Assembly (NCBI RefSeq): GCF_002940205.1
Contig: NZ_MDSK01000030.1
Coordinates: 1-64,000, forward strand
Source: Xanthomonas arboricola pv. guizotiae
GTDB lineage: Bacteria > Pseudomonadota > Gammaproteobacteria > Xanthomonadales > Xanthomonadaceae
Length of the DNA: 64,000 bases
Direction of reading: 5' to 3'
This document shows, piece by piece, positions 39,965-48,797 of this stretch; position 1 is the stretch's first letter, and every line of letters starts with the position of its first letter. A model generated the notes under the pieces. The model searched no databases and had not been told where the DNA came from. It saw only the letters and a program-made list of their open reading frames with translations. A program made the position numbers and the translations under genes.

Positions 39965-41305
39965 ATGTCTACCGCTTCCACTCTCAGCCGCGCCACCCTG
40001 TTGGCCGTCGGTATCGCTGGCGTGCTGGCCATTGGTCAGGCGCACGGCGCCGCCTTCCAGCTGAAGGAAAACAGCGCCAAGGGCCTCGGCCGCGCGTTTG
40101 CAGGTTCGGGCAGCGCCCCGGACGATGCCTCGATCATGGTCAACAACCCGGCCGGCATGCGCCAGCTGGACGGCCGCCTGTTCCAGGCCGACGTCAGCGC
40201 CATCCACTTCTCGGCCAAGTTCCAGCCCGACACCGCGACCTATGCCAACGGCGCTCCGGTCTCCGGCGGCAATGGCGGCGATGCCGGCATGATCGCGCCG
40301 GTCCCGGCGATGTACTTCCACGTGCCGTTCGGCGAGAACGACAATATGCACCTGGGCACCTCGCTGACCGTGCCGTTCGGCTTCAAGACCGAATATGACA
40401 GCAACTGGGTCGGCCGCTACCACGGCACCAAGACCGAGCTGCAGGCGATCGACTTCAATGTCGCGTTCTCCTACGACGTGAACCCGTACGTGTCGTTCGG
40501 TGCCTCGGTGTTCGCCGAGCGCCTGGATATCGAACTGGGTAACGCGGTGGATGTCGGTTCGATCCTTGCGCGTTCGCGCGTTCCGGGCTTTGCGCCTGGC
40601 AATGCCGATGGTTCGCTGAAGATGAAGGGCCATAGCACCGAAGTGGGTTTCACCCTCGGTGGCTTGTTCAGCATTGATGAGAACACCCATCTCGGCTTCA
40701 GCTACCGCTCGCAGGTAGAGCACAAGATCACCGGCGCAGATGTCGATTTCACCATCCCGCCGAATGCGTCGGCGGTATTTGCACGTGCCGCTCCGGGCAC
40801 CTTCATCGACACCAGTGGCCGCGCCACCGTCAAGCTGCCGGCCAGCGCCACCGCCAGCTTCACCCACAACGTCAATGAGCAGTGGTCGATCATGGCCGAC
40901 GTTACCCGCACCGCCTGGAGCAAGTTCGACCAGGTGACGTTGGACTTCGCCTCCAACCAGCCCAATACCGTGCTGGACTTCTCCTACCGCGACACCACCT
41001 TCGCCTCGATCGGTGCCGACTACCGCATGAGCGACACGCTGACCCTGCGTGGCGGCCTGGCGTACGACCAGACCCCGACCACTGCCGAACACCGCGACGT
41101 GCGCGTGCCGGATGCGAGCCGCAAGTGGGTCTCGCTGGGTCTGAGCTGGCGTCCGTCGCCGAAGGCCGAATACAACTTCGGTTATACCCACCTGTTCACC
41201 AGCGACCCGACCAGCGATACCGTCAGCGCCACCGGCGACCGTCTGGCAGGTAGCTACGAGGTGCAGGGCAACATCCTGGCCGGGTCGATCAACTACAAGT
41301 TCTGA
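39965..41305 (+). CDS. fadL: FadL/OmpP1-family outer-membrane porin
   Basis: A 446-residue outer-membrane protein of the FadL family, which imports long-chain fatty acids or other hydrophobic compounds. After the signal peptide (residues about 1-29, ending GQAHG) comes the N-terminal hatch with the NPA-type motif (AAFQLKENSAKGLGRAFAGS, MVNNPAGMRQL). Alternating beta strands follow, ending in an aromatic C-terminal residue (GSINYKF), as outer-membrane barrels require. GGAGAGCTACAACTT precedes the ATG. A strong terminator follows the stop. The cargo here, fatty acids or plant aromatic compounds, is not determined by sequence. Confidence 0.92.
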   Translation: MSTASTLSRATLLAVGIAGVLAIGQAHGAAFQLKENSAKGLGRAFAGSGSAPDDASIMVNNPAGMRQLDGRLFQADVSAIHFSAKFQPDTATYANGAPVSGGNGGDAGMIAPVPAMYFHVPFGENDNMHLGTSLTVPFGFKTEYDSNWVGRYHGTKTELQAIDFNVAFSYDVNPYVSFGASVFAERLDIELGNAVDVGSILARSRVPGFAPGNADGSLKMKGHSTEVGFTLGGLFSIDENTHLGFSYRSQVEHKITGADVDFTIPPNASAVFARAAPGTFIDTSGRATVKLPASATASFTHNVNEQWSIMADVTRTAWSKFDQVTLDFASNQPNTVLDFSYRDTTFASIGADYRMSDTLTLRGGLAYDQTPTTAEHRDVRVPDASRKWVSLGLSWRPSPKAEYNFGYTHLFTSDPTSDTVSATGDRLAGSYEVQGNILAGSINYKF

Positions 41306-41333
41306 TCGTCGCAGCAAATGGCGTCTGATGAAG

Positions 41334-41360
41334 AACCCCGCTTCGGCGGGGTTTTTCTTT
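41334..41360 (+). terminator. Rho-independent terminator of the fadL-like gene
   Basis: AACCCCGC-TTCG-GCGGGGTT followed by TTTCTTT: an 8-bp stem with a stable TTCG tetraloop and T-tract, 29 bases beyond the stop. Confidence 0.9.
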
Positions 41361-41570
41361 GGGGCCTTGCACGCCCGACACGCAACACGCCCTAACGACA
41401 ACAAGCGAAGCAGGCACATAACGCTTGTCAGCGCAGCGCGTCACCACCATGCGCGGTGTTGCCACGTCGCCATGCACCGGTGATGTCTACAACGGCGCGC
41501 GCTGATCCAACCTGTGCGCCATGCATGGCGCACGCTGCAGGCGGCGCGCCAGATTGCTATGGTCGTGCGC

Positions 41571-42275
41571 ATGAGCCCACCCGACTTCATCCAGATCACC
41601 GATAACGCCGTCTCGCGCGAGGATTGCGCCGCCATCGTGCAACGCATGCGCGCGAGCCAGCAGCTGCATCCGGGCCGCATCGGTGGCGGCGTGTTTCCCG
41701 ACCTCAAGCACAGCCGCGACCTGCGCATCAGTGGCATGGCCGAATGGGCTGCGGTGGAAAGCCGCCTGCAACAGGCCGTGTTCGACGGCGTGCTCACCTA
41801 TCTGCGGCAGTATCCGCAGGCGCTGATCTCACCGCTGATGCTGCAGGTCACCACCGCCGACGGCACGCCGCATCGTCTGGTGGCCGAGGACATCGTGCAG
41901 ATGAGCGACCAGGCGCTGGGCGATCTGGCGCGCACCTGCCTGCGCCCGGGCGCGATCAATCTGCAGTGGTATACCGCCGATCAGGGCGGCTACCCGTACT
42001 GGCATTGCGAGCTGTATCCGCGCGATGCCAGCGCCGACACGCTGCATCGCCATCTGCTGTGGACGCTGTATCTCAACGAGGAATTCGAGCAGGGCGAAAC
42101 CGAATTCCTGTTCCAGCAACGCAAGGCCCGTCCACGCACCGGCAGCCTGCTGATCGCTCCCACCGCCTTCACCCACACCCACCGCGGCAACCGCCCGGTC
42201 GGCGGCGACAAGTTCATCGCCACCAGCTGGATCCTGTTCCAGTCGGCGAGTGCCCTGTACGGCGGGGATTCGTAA
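41571..42275 (+). CDS. 2-oxoglutarate/Fe(II)-dependent oxygenase (prolyl-hydroxylase-like)
   Basis: A 234-residue protein of the P4Hc/2OG-FeII superfamily. The double-stranded beta-helix contains an H-x-E iron motif (GGYPYWHCELYPRDA), a distal His and a 2OG-contacting basic residue (FTHTHRGNRPVGGDKFIATSW), separated by GETEFLFQQRKARPRTGSLL. Members hydroxylate proteins or small molecules; the target is unknown. The N-terminal region (ITDNAVSREDCAAIVQRMRA) is typical of the family. ATG 41571 is preferred over ATG 41559, four codons upstream. It converges with the radical SAM gene across a large stem-loop. Confidence 0.8.
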   Translation: MSPPDFIQITDNAVSREDCAAIVQRMRASQQLHPGRIGGGVFPDLKHSRDLRISGMAEWAAVESRLQQAVFDGVLTYLRQYPQALISPLMLQVTTADGTPHRLVAEDIVQMSDQALGDLARTCLRPGAINLQWYTADQGGYPYWHCELYPRDASADTLHRHLLWTLYLNEEFEQGETEFLFQQRKARPRTGSLLIAPTAFTHTHRGNRPVGGDKFIATSWILFQSASALYGGDS

Positions 42276-42360
42276 TTGGGGATTGGGGATTGGTAAGGGC
42301 AGGTCACTGCAGTGCGTCGGCTGTTGCGAATCCCCAATCCCAAATCCCCGATTCCCCGCC
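42261..42360. repeat. Large imperfect stem-loop of GGGGATT repeats
   Basis: GGGGATTCGTAATTGGGGATTGG (from 42264) faces CGAATCCCCAATCCCAAATC (from 42327), with outer arms GGCGGGGA and TCCCCGCC. ATTGGGGATT-type arms recur in Xanthomonas intergenic regions. It overlaps the end of the 2OG oxygenase gene and reaches the radical SAM stop, likely a bidirectional terminator. Confidence 0.7.
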
Positions 42361-42361
42361 G

Positions 42362-43456
42362 CTAGAACAGACTGCCTTGCGGCGATTGCGGTACCGGTTT
42401 GGGCAGCGGAGCGGGGCGGCGGAACTTGGTCGTGTCCAATGCCGGCATGTCGCGTGCGTCGAAACCGCTGCGGCGGTGGGCCAGGGCGAAACGGCGTGCC
42501 AGCAACTCCGCGTACACGCCCTGGCCACGCAGGCGCGTGCCGAAGGCGCTGTCGTAATCCTTGCCGCCGCGCAGTTGCTGGATCGTGCTCATCACATGCC
42601 CGGCGCGTTGCGGGTGATGGGTCTGCAACCAGTCGCGGAACAGCGGCGCCACTTCGTGCGGCAGCCGCAGCAACACGTAGCCGGCACTGTGCGCGCCGGC
42701 AGCGGACGCGGCCTGCAGGATCGCCTCCAGCTCATGGTCGTTGATCCACGGGATCACCGGCGCGGCCATCACCCCGACCGGCACGCCGGCCTCGTGCAGC
42801 ACCCGCATCGCGCGCAGGCGGGCATGCGGCGCGGAGGCGCGCGGTTCCAGCCTGGCCGACAGATGCGGGTCCAGCGTGGTCACCGAAAAATGCACGTTGA
42901 CCAGGCCCTCGCGTGCCAGCGGTGCAAGCAGGTCCAGATCGCGCGTGACCAACGCATTCTTGGTGATCAGCGTGAACGGGTGCCGGGTCTCCCACAGCAC
43001 CTCGATCAGGCGCCGCGTCAGTGCGCGTTTGCGCTCGATCGGCTGGTAGGCATCGGTGTTGATGCCCAGTGCGATCGGGCTGGGCACATAGCCCGGCCGC
43101 GACAATTCGCGGCGCAACAGCTCAGGCGCATTGGTCTTGGCGAACAGCCTGGTCTCGAAATCCAGCCCGGGCGACAGATTGAGATAGGCATGCGACGGCC
43201 GCGCAAAGCAGTAGCTGCAGCCATGCTCGCACCCGCGATACGGATTGACCGATTGCGAAAAGCCGATGTCCGGCGATTGATTACGGCTGATGATGCTGCG
43301 CGCGGTTTCCTCGGTGACCTGGGTGCGCAACGACGGCGCGGCGAACTCCTCGCCGTCGTCGGCGTACCAGCCATCGTCCACCGGTTGTGGGGTGGTGGTT
43401 TCGAAGCGTCCGGGCAGATGGCCGGTCGCACCACGGCCCTTGATCGCAGTTGCCAT
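42362..43456 (-). CDS. PA0069-family radical SAM protein
   Basis: A 364-residue radical SAM protein of the SPL-like PA0069 family. The 4Fe-4S ligands lie in NPYRGCEHGCSYCFARPSHA (CxxxCxxC). Other conserved blocks are LGINTDAYQPIERKRALTRR, HPFTLITKNALVTRDLDLL and INDHELEAILQAA. SplB-like radical SAM enzymes repair UV photoproducts or act on nucleic acid or protein; the role of the PA0069 group is unknown. The protein starts MATAIKGRGA and carries a conserved GRGA...GRF N-terminal block. It is divergent from the cardiolipin synthase gene. Confidence 0.88.
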   Translation of the reverse strand: MATAIKGRGATGHLPGRFETTTPQPVDDGWYADDGEEFAAPSLRTQVTEETARSIISRNQSPDIGFSQSVNPYRGCEHGCSYCFARPSHAYLNLSPGLDFETRLFAKTNAPELLRRELSRPGYVPSPIALGINTDAYQPIERKRALTRRLIEVLWETRHPFTLITKNALVTRDLDLLAPLAREGLVNVHFSVTTLDPHLSARLEPRASAPHARLRAMRVLHEAGVPVGVMAAPVIPWINDHELEAILQAASAAGAHSAGYVLLRLPHEVAPLFRDWLQTHHPQRAGHVMSTIQQLRGGKDYDSAFGTRLRGQGVYAELLARRFALAHRRSGFDARDMPALDTTKFRRPAPLPKPVPQSPQGSLF

Positions 43457-43591
43457 CGCGGCATCGTACGGCCGGCGGATCTCAAGCGATGCGACCAGGC
43501 GCGCGCCACGATGAAGCTTTCAGACCCGGCGCGGCGATCGCATCGTCCCCACGCTCACCGCAGCGGTGCGTGCGCCCCGTAGAATCCGCAC

Positions 43592-45052
43592 ATGCTCGCA
43601 TCCGTACAGGGCGCGTGGGATCGGCTGGCCACCATTCCCCACCTCGAAGCGCTTCTCCTCGCCGCCTACGTGCTGTACCTGCTGTGGATCGCCGGCTGGA
43701 TCGTGCTGCAGAAGCGCGAGCCGGTGGCCACGCTCAGCTGGGTGCTGTCGCTGGCGGCGCTGCCGTATCTGGGCCTGCTGATCTACTACTGGCTCGGCCC
43801 GCAGAAGGTCAAACGCCAGCGGCTGCGACGCGGGCGTTCGCGCTCTGGCATGGAGAGCTATAGCAGCGTCTGCCCGCCGGATGCGGACTGCACCGAGCTG
43901 GCCAAGATCGCCCAGTCCACCACCGGGCTGGCGCCCAGCAGCGCCACCGAGGTGCACTGGCTGGTGGATGGCGCGGCCACCTATGCGGCCATCATCGGGG
44001 CCATCCGCGGTGCACGCGACCATATCCATCTGCAGTACTACATCTTCCAGCCCGACCACAGCGGCACCGCGATCTGCGATGCGCTGATGGAGCGCGCACG
44101 CGCCGGGGTCAAGGTGCGCCTGCTGATGGATGCGGTGGGCTCATCGGCGATGACCCGGCGTAGCTTGCGCACGCTGCGCGCGGCCGGGGTGGAGACCGCC
44201 TGGTTCCATCCATCCCAGCTGCTCAAGCCGTTCAAGCGGCCGTGGTTGAACCTGCGTACCCACCGCAAGCTGGTCGTGGTCGACGGCAGGATCGGCTTCA
44301 CCGGCGGCATCAACGTCACCGACGAAGAGAACGAGCAGGTCCGCAGCGATGCCTATCGCGACCTGCACATGCGCCTGCGGGGCCACGTGGTGCGCAGCCT
44401 GCAGCTGGTATTCCTGGAGGACTGGCTGTACGCCACCGGGCAGGGTCGCGCTGCCTTCCACGGCCAGCAGCTCTGGCCCGAAGACGTGCCGAGCCGCGCG
44501 CAGGGCGATGTCGACGCGCAGGTGCTGGTCTCCGGGCCGGATTCGTCGTGGGAGTCCATCCACCGGCTGATGGTCGCTGCGATTCACGAAGCCCGGCATC
44601 GGGTCTGGCTGGTCACGCCGTATTTCGTCCCCGGCGAGGCCGCGCGCATGGCGCTGACGTCGGCCGCACTGGGTGGCCTGGACGTGCGCCTGCTGGTGCC
44701 ACGCGTCAGCGACTCGCGCCTGGTCACCTACGCGGCGCGTTCGTATTTCGACGAGCTGCTCGAGGCCGGCGTGCACATCTACGAATACGGCCCGCGCATG
44801 CTGCACACCAAGGCGCTGCTGGCCGACGACGAGGTCTGCATCGTCGGCAGCGCCAATTTCGACAGCCGCAGCTTTCGCCTGAATTTCGAGCTGTCGATGC
44901 TGTTCCGCGACCAGGCGGTGGCCGCCGAACTGGCCGGCTTGATCGACGCCGATCTGCAGCAGGCGCAGGAAGTGCGTTTCGTCCGCCACCGGCCGTTGTG
45001 GCGCTCGCGGCTGCCCGAAGCCTGCGCACGGTTGCTGTCGCCGCTGCTTTGA
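43592..45052 (+). CDS. cls: Cardiolipin synthase, phospholipase D type
   Basis: A 486-residue membrane enzyme that joins two phosphatidylglycerols into cardiolipin. Two N-terminal transmembrane helices (residues about 18-40 and 50-70) precede two PLD domains. The HKD motifs are THRKLVVVDGRIGFTGG (about residue 225) and HTKALLADDEVCIVGSANFD (about residue 410). The sequence LQYYIFQPDHSG lies before the first domain. Length matches ClsA-type synthases. No clear ribosome site precedes the ATG. The next gene follows after about 75 bases. Confidence 0.95.
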   Translation: MLASVQGAWDRLATIPHLEALLLAAYVLYLLWIAGWIVLQKREPVATLSWVLSLAALPYLGLLIYYWLGPQKVKRQRLRRGRSRSGMESYSSVCPPDADCTELAKIAQSTTGLAPSSATEVHWLVDGAATYAAIIGAIRGARDHIHLQYYIFQPDHSGTAICDALMERARAGVKVRLLMDAVGSSAMTRRSLRTLRAAGVETAWFHPSQLLKPFKRPWLNLRTHRKLVVVDGRIGFTGGINVTDEENEQVRSDAYRDLHMRLRGHVVRSLQLVFLEDWLYATGQGRAAFHGQQLWPEDVPSRAQGDVDAQVLVSGPDSSWESIHRLMVAAIHEARHRVWLVTPYFVPGEAARMALTSAALGGLDVRLLVPRVSDSRLVTYAARSYFDELLEAGVHIYEYGPRMLHTKALLADDEVCIVGSANFDSRSFRLNFELSMLFRDQAVAAELAGLIDADLQQAQEVRFVRHRPLWRSRLPEACARLLSPLL

Positions 45053-45126
45053 GCCGCATCGCCGCGCCCACGTGGAACCGTGCCGGGCGCGGCGCTACAC
45101 TGCCGCCACTGATCGGGGAGCTCGTC

Positions 45127-45396
45127 ATGCACTGGCTGTTTCTGCTTATGGCATTGGGTGCGCTGGTGCTGGCCTTCAGCACGCCGCACGTGTGGTTGCT
45201 GGTGGCCTCGCTGCTGGTGGCACTGCTGTTGCTGTTGCTGTGGACGCGCGGCTGGTTCGCCTCGCGCATGGGCGATACCCAGCGCGACACCAGCAGCCTG
45301 ATCGACCCGGCCGAGTTGCGCCGCCTGCGCGAGATCGCCGAAGCCCGCAAGGCGGCCGCCCTCAATGCCACGCGCGACGGCGAGCCGCAGGCCTGA
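45127..45396 (+). CDS. Small inner-membrane protein
   Basis: An 89-residue protein with two hydrophobic segments ([20 protein letters not shown] and [16 protein letters not shown]) and a charged cytoplasmic tail ([20 protein letters not shown]). GGGGAGCTCGTC precedes the ATG. It lies between cls and pdxJ, 10 bases upstream of pdxJ, so probably in the same transcript. Function unknown. Confidence 0.8.
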   Translation: MHWLFLLMALGALVLAFSTPHVWLLVASLLVALLLLLLWTRGWFASRMGDTQRDTSSLIDPAELRRLREIAEARKAAALNATRDGEPQA

Positions 45397-45406
45397 GACC
45401 GACGCA

Positions 45407-46174
45407 GTGACCACCCAGCTCAGCGTCAACGTCAACAAGATCGCGGTATTGCGCAACTCGCGCGGCGGCCACGATCCGGATGTGGTACAGGCCGCACGCA
45501 CCTGCATTGCCGCCGGTGCGCACGGCATCACCGTGCACCCGCGCCCTGACCAACGGCATATCCGCGCCGACGATGTGCTGGCGCTGAGCGCGCTGACGCG
45601 CGCGCACGGCGTCGAATTCAATATCGAAGGCAACCCGTTCGCACCGCCGCGCGACGGTTATCCGGGTCTGCTGGACTTATGTCGTGCCACCCGCCCCGAA
45701 CAGGTCACCCTGGTACCGGATGGCGATGGACAACTGACGTCCGACCACGGATTCGATTTTGCCCAGGACACCACCCAACTGGCCACGCTGATCGCCTCGT
45801 TCAAGGCGATCGGTGCGCGCGTCAGTCTGTTTGTCGATGCCGGCAATCCCGCTATCGCGCAGGCGGCAGCACTCGGTGCAGACCGCATCGAGTTGTACAC
45901 CGGCCCGTATGCGCAGGCGCATCTGAGCGGCCAGCCGGATGCTGCATTCAAGCTGTTTTCCAATGCGGCGCAACGCGCAGCCGCCGCAGGTCTGGGCATC
46001 AATGCCGGACACGATTTGTCGCAGGCCAATCTCGGCGACTTTCTGAGCGCTGTGCCGGGCGTGCTCGAAGTCTCGATCGGCCATGCATTGATCGGCGAAG
46101 CCTTGTATCACGGCCTGGATGCGACCGTGCGCGCCTATCTGGGCATACTGCGCGGCGCATCGATCAGCGCTTGA
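45407..46174 (+). CDS. pdxJ: Pyridoxine 5'-phosphate synthase
   Basis: A 255-residue TIM-barrel enzyme of the DXP-dependent vitamin B6 pathway, condensing 3-amino-2-oxopropyl phosphate and 1-deoxyxylulose 5-phosphate. Conserved blocks are [20 protein letters not shown] (with the catalytic His), [65 protein letters not shown] and [16 protein letters not shown]. The GTG at 45407 gives the start [11 protein letters not shown] (initiator read as Met), matching the usual N-terminus. Confidence 0.95.
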   Translation: MTTQLSVNVNKIAVLRNSRGGHDPDVVQAARTCIAAGAHGITVHPRPDQRHIRADDVLALSALTRAHGVEFNIEGNPFAPPRDGYPGLLDLCRATRPEQVTLVPDGDGQLTSDHGFDFAQDTTQLATLIASFKAIGARVSLFVDAGNPAIAQAAALGADRIELYTGPYAQAHLSGQPDAAFKLFSNAAQRAAAAGLGINAGHDLSQANLGDFLSAVPGVLEVSIGHALIGEALYHGLDATVRAYLGILRGASISA

Positions 46175-46220
46175 GATAATCAAGTCGATTATGTGGATGC
46201 GTTGCTTGGTTACCCGGATA

Positions 46221-46253
46221 TTGCATCGGGGCAGGGTTTCTGCCCCGATGCAA
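46221..46253. terminator. Perfect 14-bp stem-loop between convergent genes
   Basis: TTGCATCGGGGCAG and CTGCCCCGATGCAA form an uninterrupted stem around GGTTT. It lies between pdxJ and the third exbD-like gene. There is no T-run on either side, so it may terminate by pausing or protect the message ends. Confidence 0.65.
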
Positions 46254-46302
46254 TCGTTATCGATGACTTACGGCTGATTTACCAGGCTGGTTAATCACCC
46301 AT

Positions 46303-46710
46303 TTACTGCACAAAACTGATGCGGTCCACCTGCGCGTTCTTGGCTGCAGCCAGCACCTTGGCCATTAGCGCGTACTCGGCATCCGCACTGGCGGCGATGC
46401 GCAGCTCTGGCTGATTGCCGGCTGCCTGGCGCATCTGTTCGATCAACCTGGGCTGCAATTGCTGCAGCGTTATCGGGCTGGCATTCCAGGACACTTGCCC
46501 GCTGGCGTCCACACGCAACGCGATCGGTGCAGGCGGCTGCATTCGTGACTGGGCTTGCTCGCTGCGCTGTGGCAGGTCCACCGTGATTGGCCGCGCCAGC
46601 ATCGGAGCGGTGACGATGAAGATGATCAACAACACCAACATGACATCCACCAGCGGCGTGACATTGATCTCCGCCAGCGGTCCCCGGTTGCCCGCCGTAC
46701 TGAAATCCAT
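46303..46710 (-). CDS. ExbD-like protein (third copy)
   Basis: A 135-residue ExbD/TolR family protein: short cytoplasmic leader, one transmembrane helix with the proton-relay Asp ([20 protein letters not shown]), then the periplasmic domain ([15 protein letters not shown] ... [21 protein letters not shown]). It closely resembles the ExbD at 47066 and probably arose from it by duplication, but is a separate unit: a terminator and a 355-base gap lie between. The start [10 protein letters not shown] matches the paralogues. Its energy-transduction role is inferred from family. Confidence 0.85.
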   Translation of the reverse strand: MDFSTAGNRGPLAEINVTPLVDVMLVLLIIFIVTAPMLARPITVDLPQRSEQAQSRMQPPAPIALRVDASGQVSWNASPITLQQLQPRLIEQMRQAAGNQPELRIAASADAEYALMAKVLAAAKNAQVDRISFVQ

Positions 46711-46993
46711 GACTGCCTCCTGTGCTATGAGCGTGGGTGCTGCACGCTCGAGCATAGCCCTGGTCGGCAGTGAGGGAAGGGCAGGGCAGACGCCTCTGGC
46801 GGGCCGAGCCCCGAAGCGTACCGTTGCGACTTGCCGCTGCACCTCCGGCGGTTTGCTTGCGCGGACGACCTGAGGGTCACTGCATGCATCACTCGCCCGG
46901 TGCCCGGGAAACGGATATCACGTCCTGGCAAACAGCCGGCCGCATGCATGCGCGTCGAACATAGCGGCAGCAACCACCCCATTGATCGAGCAT
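46711..46993. other. Gap between the third exbD and the exbB-exbD operon
   Basis: No gene is supportable here. The interval must supply any independent promoter for the third exbD-like gene, since a terminator lies just upstream of it. Confidence 0.4.
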
Positions 46994-47022
46994 AAAAAAA
47001 CGCCACCGTTTCCGGTGGCGTT
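46994..47022 (-). terminator. Rho-independent terminator of the tonB-exbB-exbD operon
   Basis: On the minus strand, AACGCCACCG-GAAA-CGGTGGCGTT runs directly into a T-tract of at least seven. It lies 44 bases past the second exbD stop and separates the operon from the third exbD copy. Confidence 0.9.
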
Positions 47023-47065
47023 GCAGTCGCGTCATGACTGTTGTGTTGCGGTCTTGCAGATACGT

Positions 47066-47479
47066 TTACTGCTGCATGAAGCCGATTTTCTTCATCTGCG
47101 AGTTCTTCGCAGCGGCAAGCACCTTGGCCATCACCTCGTACTCCGCATCCTGATTTGCATCGATGCGCAGTTCCGGCTGATTGGTCGGATCGGCCTGCAC
47201 CACTTCTTCCATCTTCTGCTGCAACTGATCGACCGGGGTCGGACTGTTGTTCCAGAACACCTGGTTGCTGGCGTCGATACGCAACTCGATCGGCGGCGGC
47301 GGTTCGGTCGTCTGCGGTGGCGGGTTGAGCACCCGCTGCGGCAGATCCACGGCAATCGGGTAGGTCATGATCGGCGCGGTCACGATGAAGATGATCAGCA
47401 GCACCAGCATCACGTCCACGAGGGGCGTGACGTTGATGTCGGCCATCGGCCCACGGCTTCCACCAGTACTAAATGCCAT
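47066..47479 (-). CDS. exbD2: ExbD biopolymer transport protein (second copy)
   Basis: A 137-residue ExbD with one transmembrane helix containing the essential Asp ([20 protein letters not shown]) and a proline-rich stalk ([20 protein letters not shown]) before the periplasmic domain. ExbB-ExbD couple the proton gradient to TonB-driven import through outer-membrane receptors. It follows the first exbD by three bases. In Xanthomonas campestris a second ExbD at this position is known to matter for virulence rather than for iron uptake; I assume the same locus. Confidence 0.92.
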   Translation of the reverse strand: MAFSTGGSRGPMADINVTPLVDVMLVLLIIFIVTAPIMTYPIAVDLPQRVLNPPPQTTEPPPPIELRIDASNQVFWNNSPTPVDQLQQKMEEVVQADPTNQPELRIDANQDAEYEVMAKVLAAAKNSQMKKIGFMQQ

Positions 47480-47482
47480 GGC

Positions 47483-47905
47483 TTACTGCCCCTTCACTTT
47501 GGTTGCAACGAAACCGACGTCCAGCATGCCCTGACCCTGCGCGATCTTGGTGATCTCGTTGATCGTACGCATCTTGGTCGTGCGGTCGCCACGCAAGTTG
47601 AGCGGCGGCTGCGGGGTCTGCTGTGCGGCGGTGGACAGGCGCGACTCCAAGGCTTCCTTGGAGATCGGCTCGTCGTTCCAGTACAGCGACCCATCTTCCT
47701 TGACGGCCAGAGTGATCGGCGCGGCGCGTTTCTCCGCATCTTCCTTCTGGATCAAGTTGGCCTCTGGCAGCTCCACCTTGACCTTATGGGACATCAGCGG
47801 TGCCGTAATGATGAAGATGATCAGCAGCACCAACATCACGTCCACGAGGGGCGTCACGTTGATGTCGGCCATCGGGCCACCGCTGTTTCCACTACTGAAG
47901 GCCAT
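47483..47905 (-). CDS. exbD1: ExbD biopolymer transport protein (first copy)
   Basis: A 140-residue ExbD. The cytoplasmic leader MAFSSGNSGGPMAD is followed by the transmembrane helix [20 protein letters not shown] with the conserved Asp, then a periplasmic domain (KVKVELPEANLIQKEDAEKR ... TKIAQGQGMLDVGFVATK). It differs from the second copy in this domain, so the two are not redundant by recent duplication. It sits 45 bases after exbB and is probably the core ExbD for iron uptake. Confidence 0.93.
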   Translation of the reverse strand: MAFSSGNSGGPMADINVTPLVDVMLVLLIIFIITAPLMSHKVKVELPEANLIQKEDAEKRAAPITLAVKEDGSLYWNDEPISKEALESRLSTAAQQTPQPPLNLRGDRTTKMRTINEITKIAQGQGMLDVGFVATKVKGQ

Positions 47906-47950
47906 AACGGGCTCCGTCTAAATCGTTGCGAAGTCGTTCTTTACTACGGA

Positions 47951-48712
47951 TTAGCGAACGCGCGAACCAGTGGCGAAGAAGTCGTGCAGGTCGTGGGCAA
48001 AGGTGTCGAACTTGGCGATCACCGAGCTGTTGACCTTGGAGAAGAAGTTGAACGCGAACACGGCCGGGATGGCGACGAACAGACCGATCGCGGTCATGAT
48101 CAGCGCTTCACCCACCGGGCCGGCAACGGCGTCGATGGAGGCCGAACCGGTTGCACCGATCTTGATCAGCGCGCCGTAGATGCCCCACACCGTACCGAGC
48201 AGACCGACGAACGGCGCGGTCGCACCGACGGTGGCCAGCAGGGTCATGCCCGACTGCAGCTTGGTGCTTTCGCGGGTCACGGCCTGACGCAGGGCGCGAT
48301 CGACAAATTCCGAGCGGCTCAGGCTCTCGCCCAGACCACCGGTGCTGCCTTCGGCGCGCTGGTGGTGAGCAGCAGCCTGCGCTGCGTCCAGTGCGATCTT
48401 GGAGAACGGCTCGGAAGCCGGCTGCTCTTCCATGGCGCGGATGGCGTCCTGTGCATTCGGGGCATCCCAGAACGCGGTGGTGACGCGGTCAGCCGCGCTC
48501 TTCAGACGGGTGGCACGGAAGATATTGATGACGGTCCAGTACCAGGAGGCAGCGGACATGGCGATCAGGGTGATCAACACGACCCAGGACACGGCGAAAT
48601 CGCCGGGGCTGGACGTCATTTCGGTGATCAAGTGCTCGAAGCCCATCTGCGACAGGGCGGCCGACGGATTGGAGCCCCCTGCAGCGGCGGCGATAAAGAA
48701 TTCCTGCAGCAT
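47951..48712 (-). CDS. exbB: ExbB proton channel protein
   Basis: A 253-residue MotA/TolQ/ExbB family protein with three transmembrane helices (VSWVVLITLIAMSAASWYWT near residue 45, LLATVGATAPFVGLLGTVWG, and LIMTAIGLFVAIPAVFAFNF) and a large cytoplasmic loop between the first two. The conserved TAPFVGLLGTVWGIY and EALIMTAIGLFVAIPAV blocks line the channel. It forms the pentameric scaffold around ExbD. It is preceded by tonB and followed by two exbD copies. Confidence 0.95.
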   Translation of the reverse strand: MLQEFFIAAAAGGSNPSAALSQMGFEHLITEMTSSPGDFAVSWVVLITLIAMSAASWYWTVINIFRATRLKSAADRVTTAFWDAPNAQDAIRAMEEQPASEPFSKIALDAAQAAAHHQRAEGSTGGLGESLSRSEFVDRALRQAVTRESTKLQSGMTLLATVGATAPFVGLLGTVWGIYGALIKIGATGSASIDAVAGPVGEALIMTAIGLFVAIPAVFAFNFFSKVNSSVIAKFDTFAHDLHDFFATGSRVR

Positions 48713-48797
48713 GACGCTTACCTTTGTTGTGTGTGGTGATGAAGGGTGGAGCGAAAGGAAGACAGGATCCTGGGCCGACCGTAGCCGGCCCGTGGGA

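Noticed and set aside
45067-45081. CACGTGGAACC as a further parS site upstream of the small membrane protein
   Set aside because: Only one half matches; three of 14 bases differ from the palindrome found near recF.
46982-48739. 585-codon plus-strand frame across exbB and exbD
   Set aside because: The minus-strand ExbB/ExbD proteins are unmistakable.
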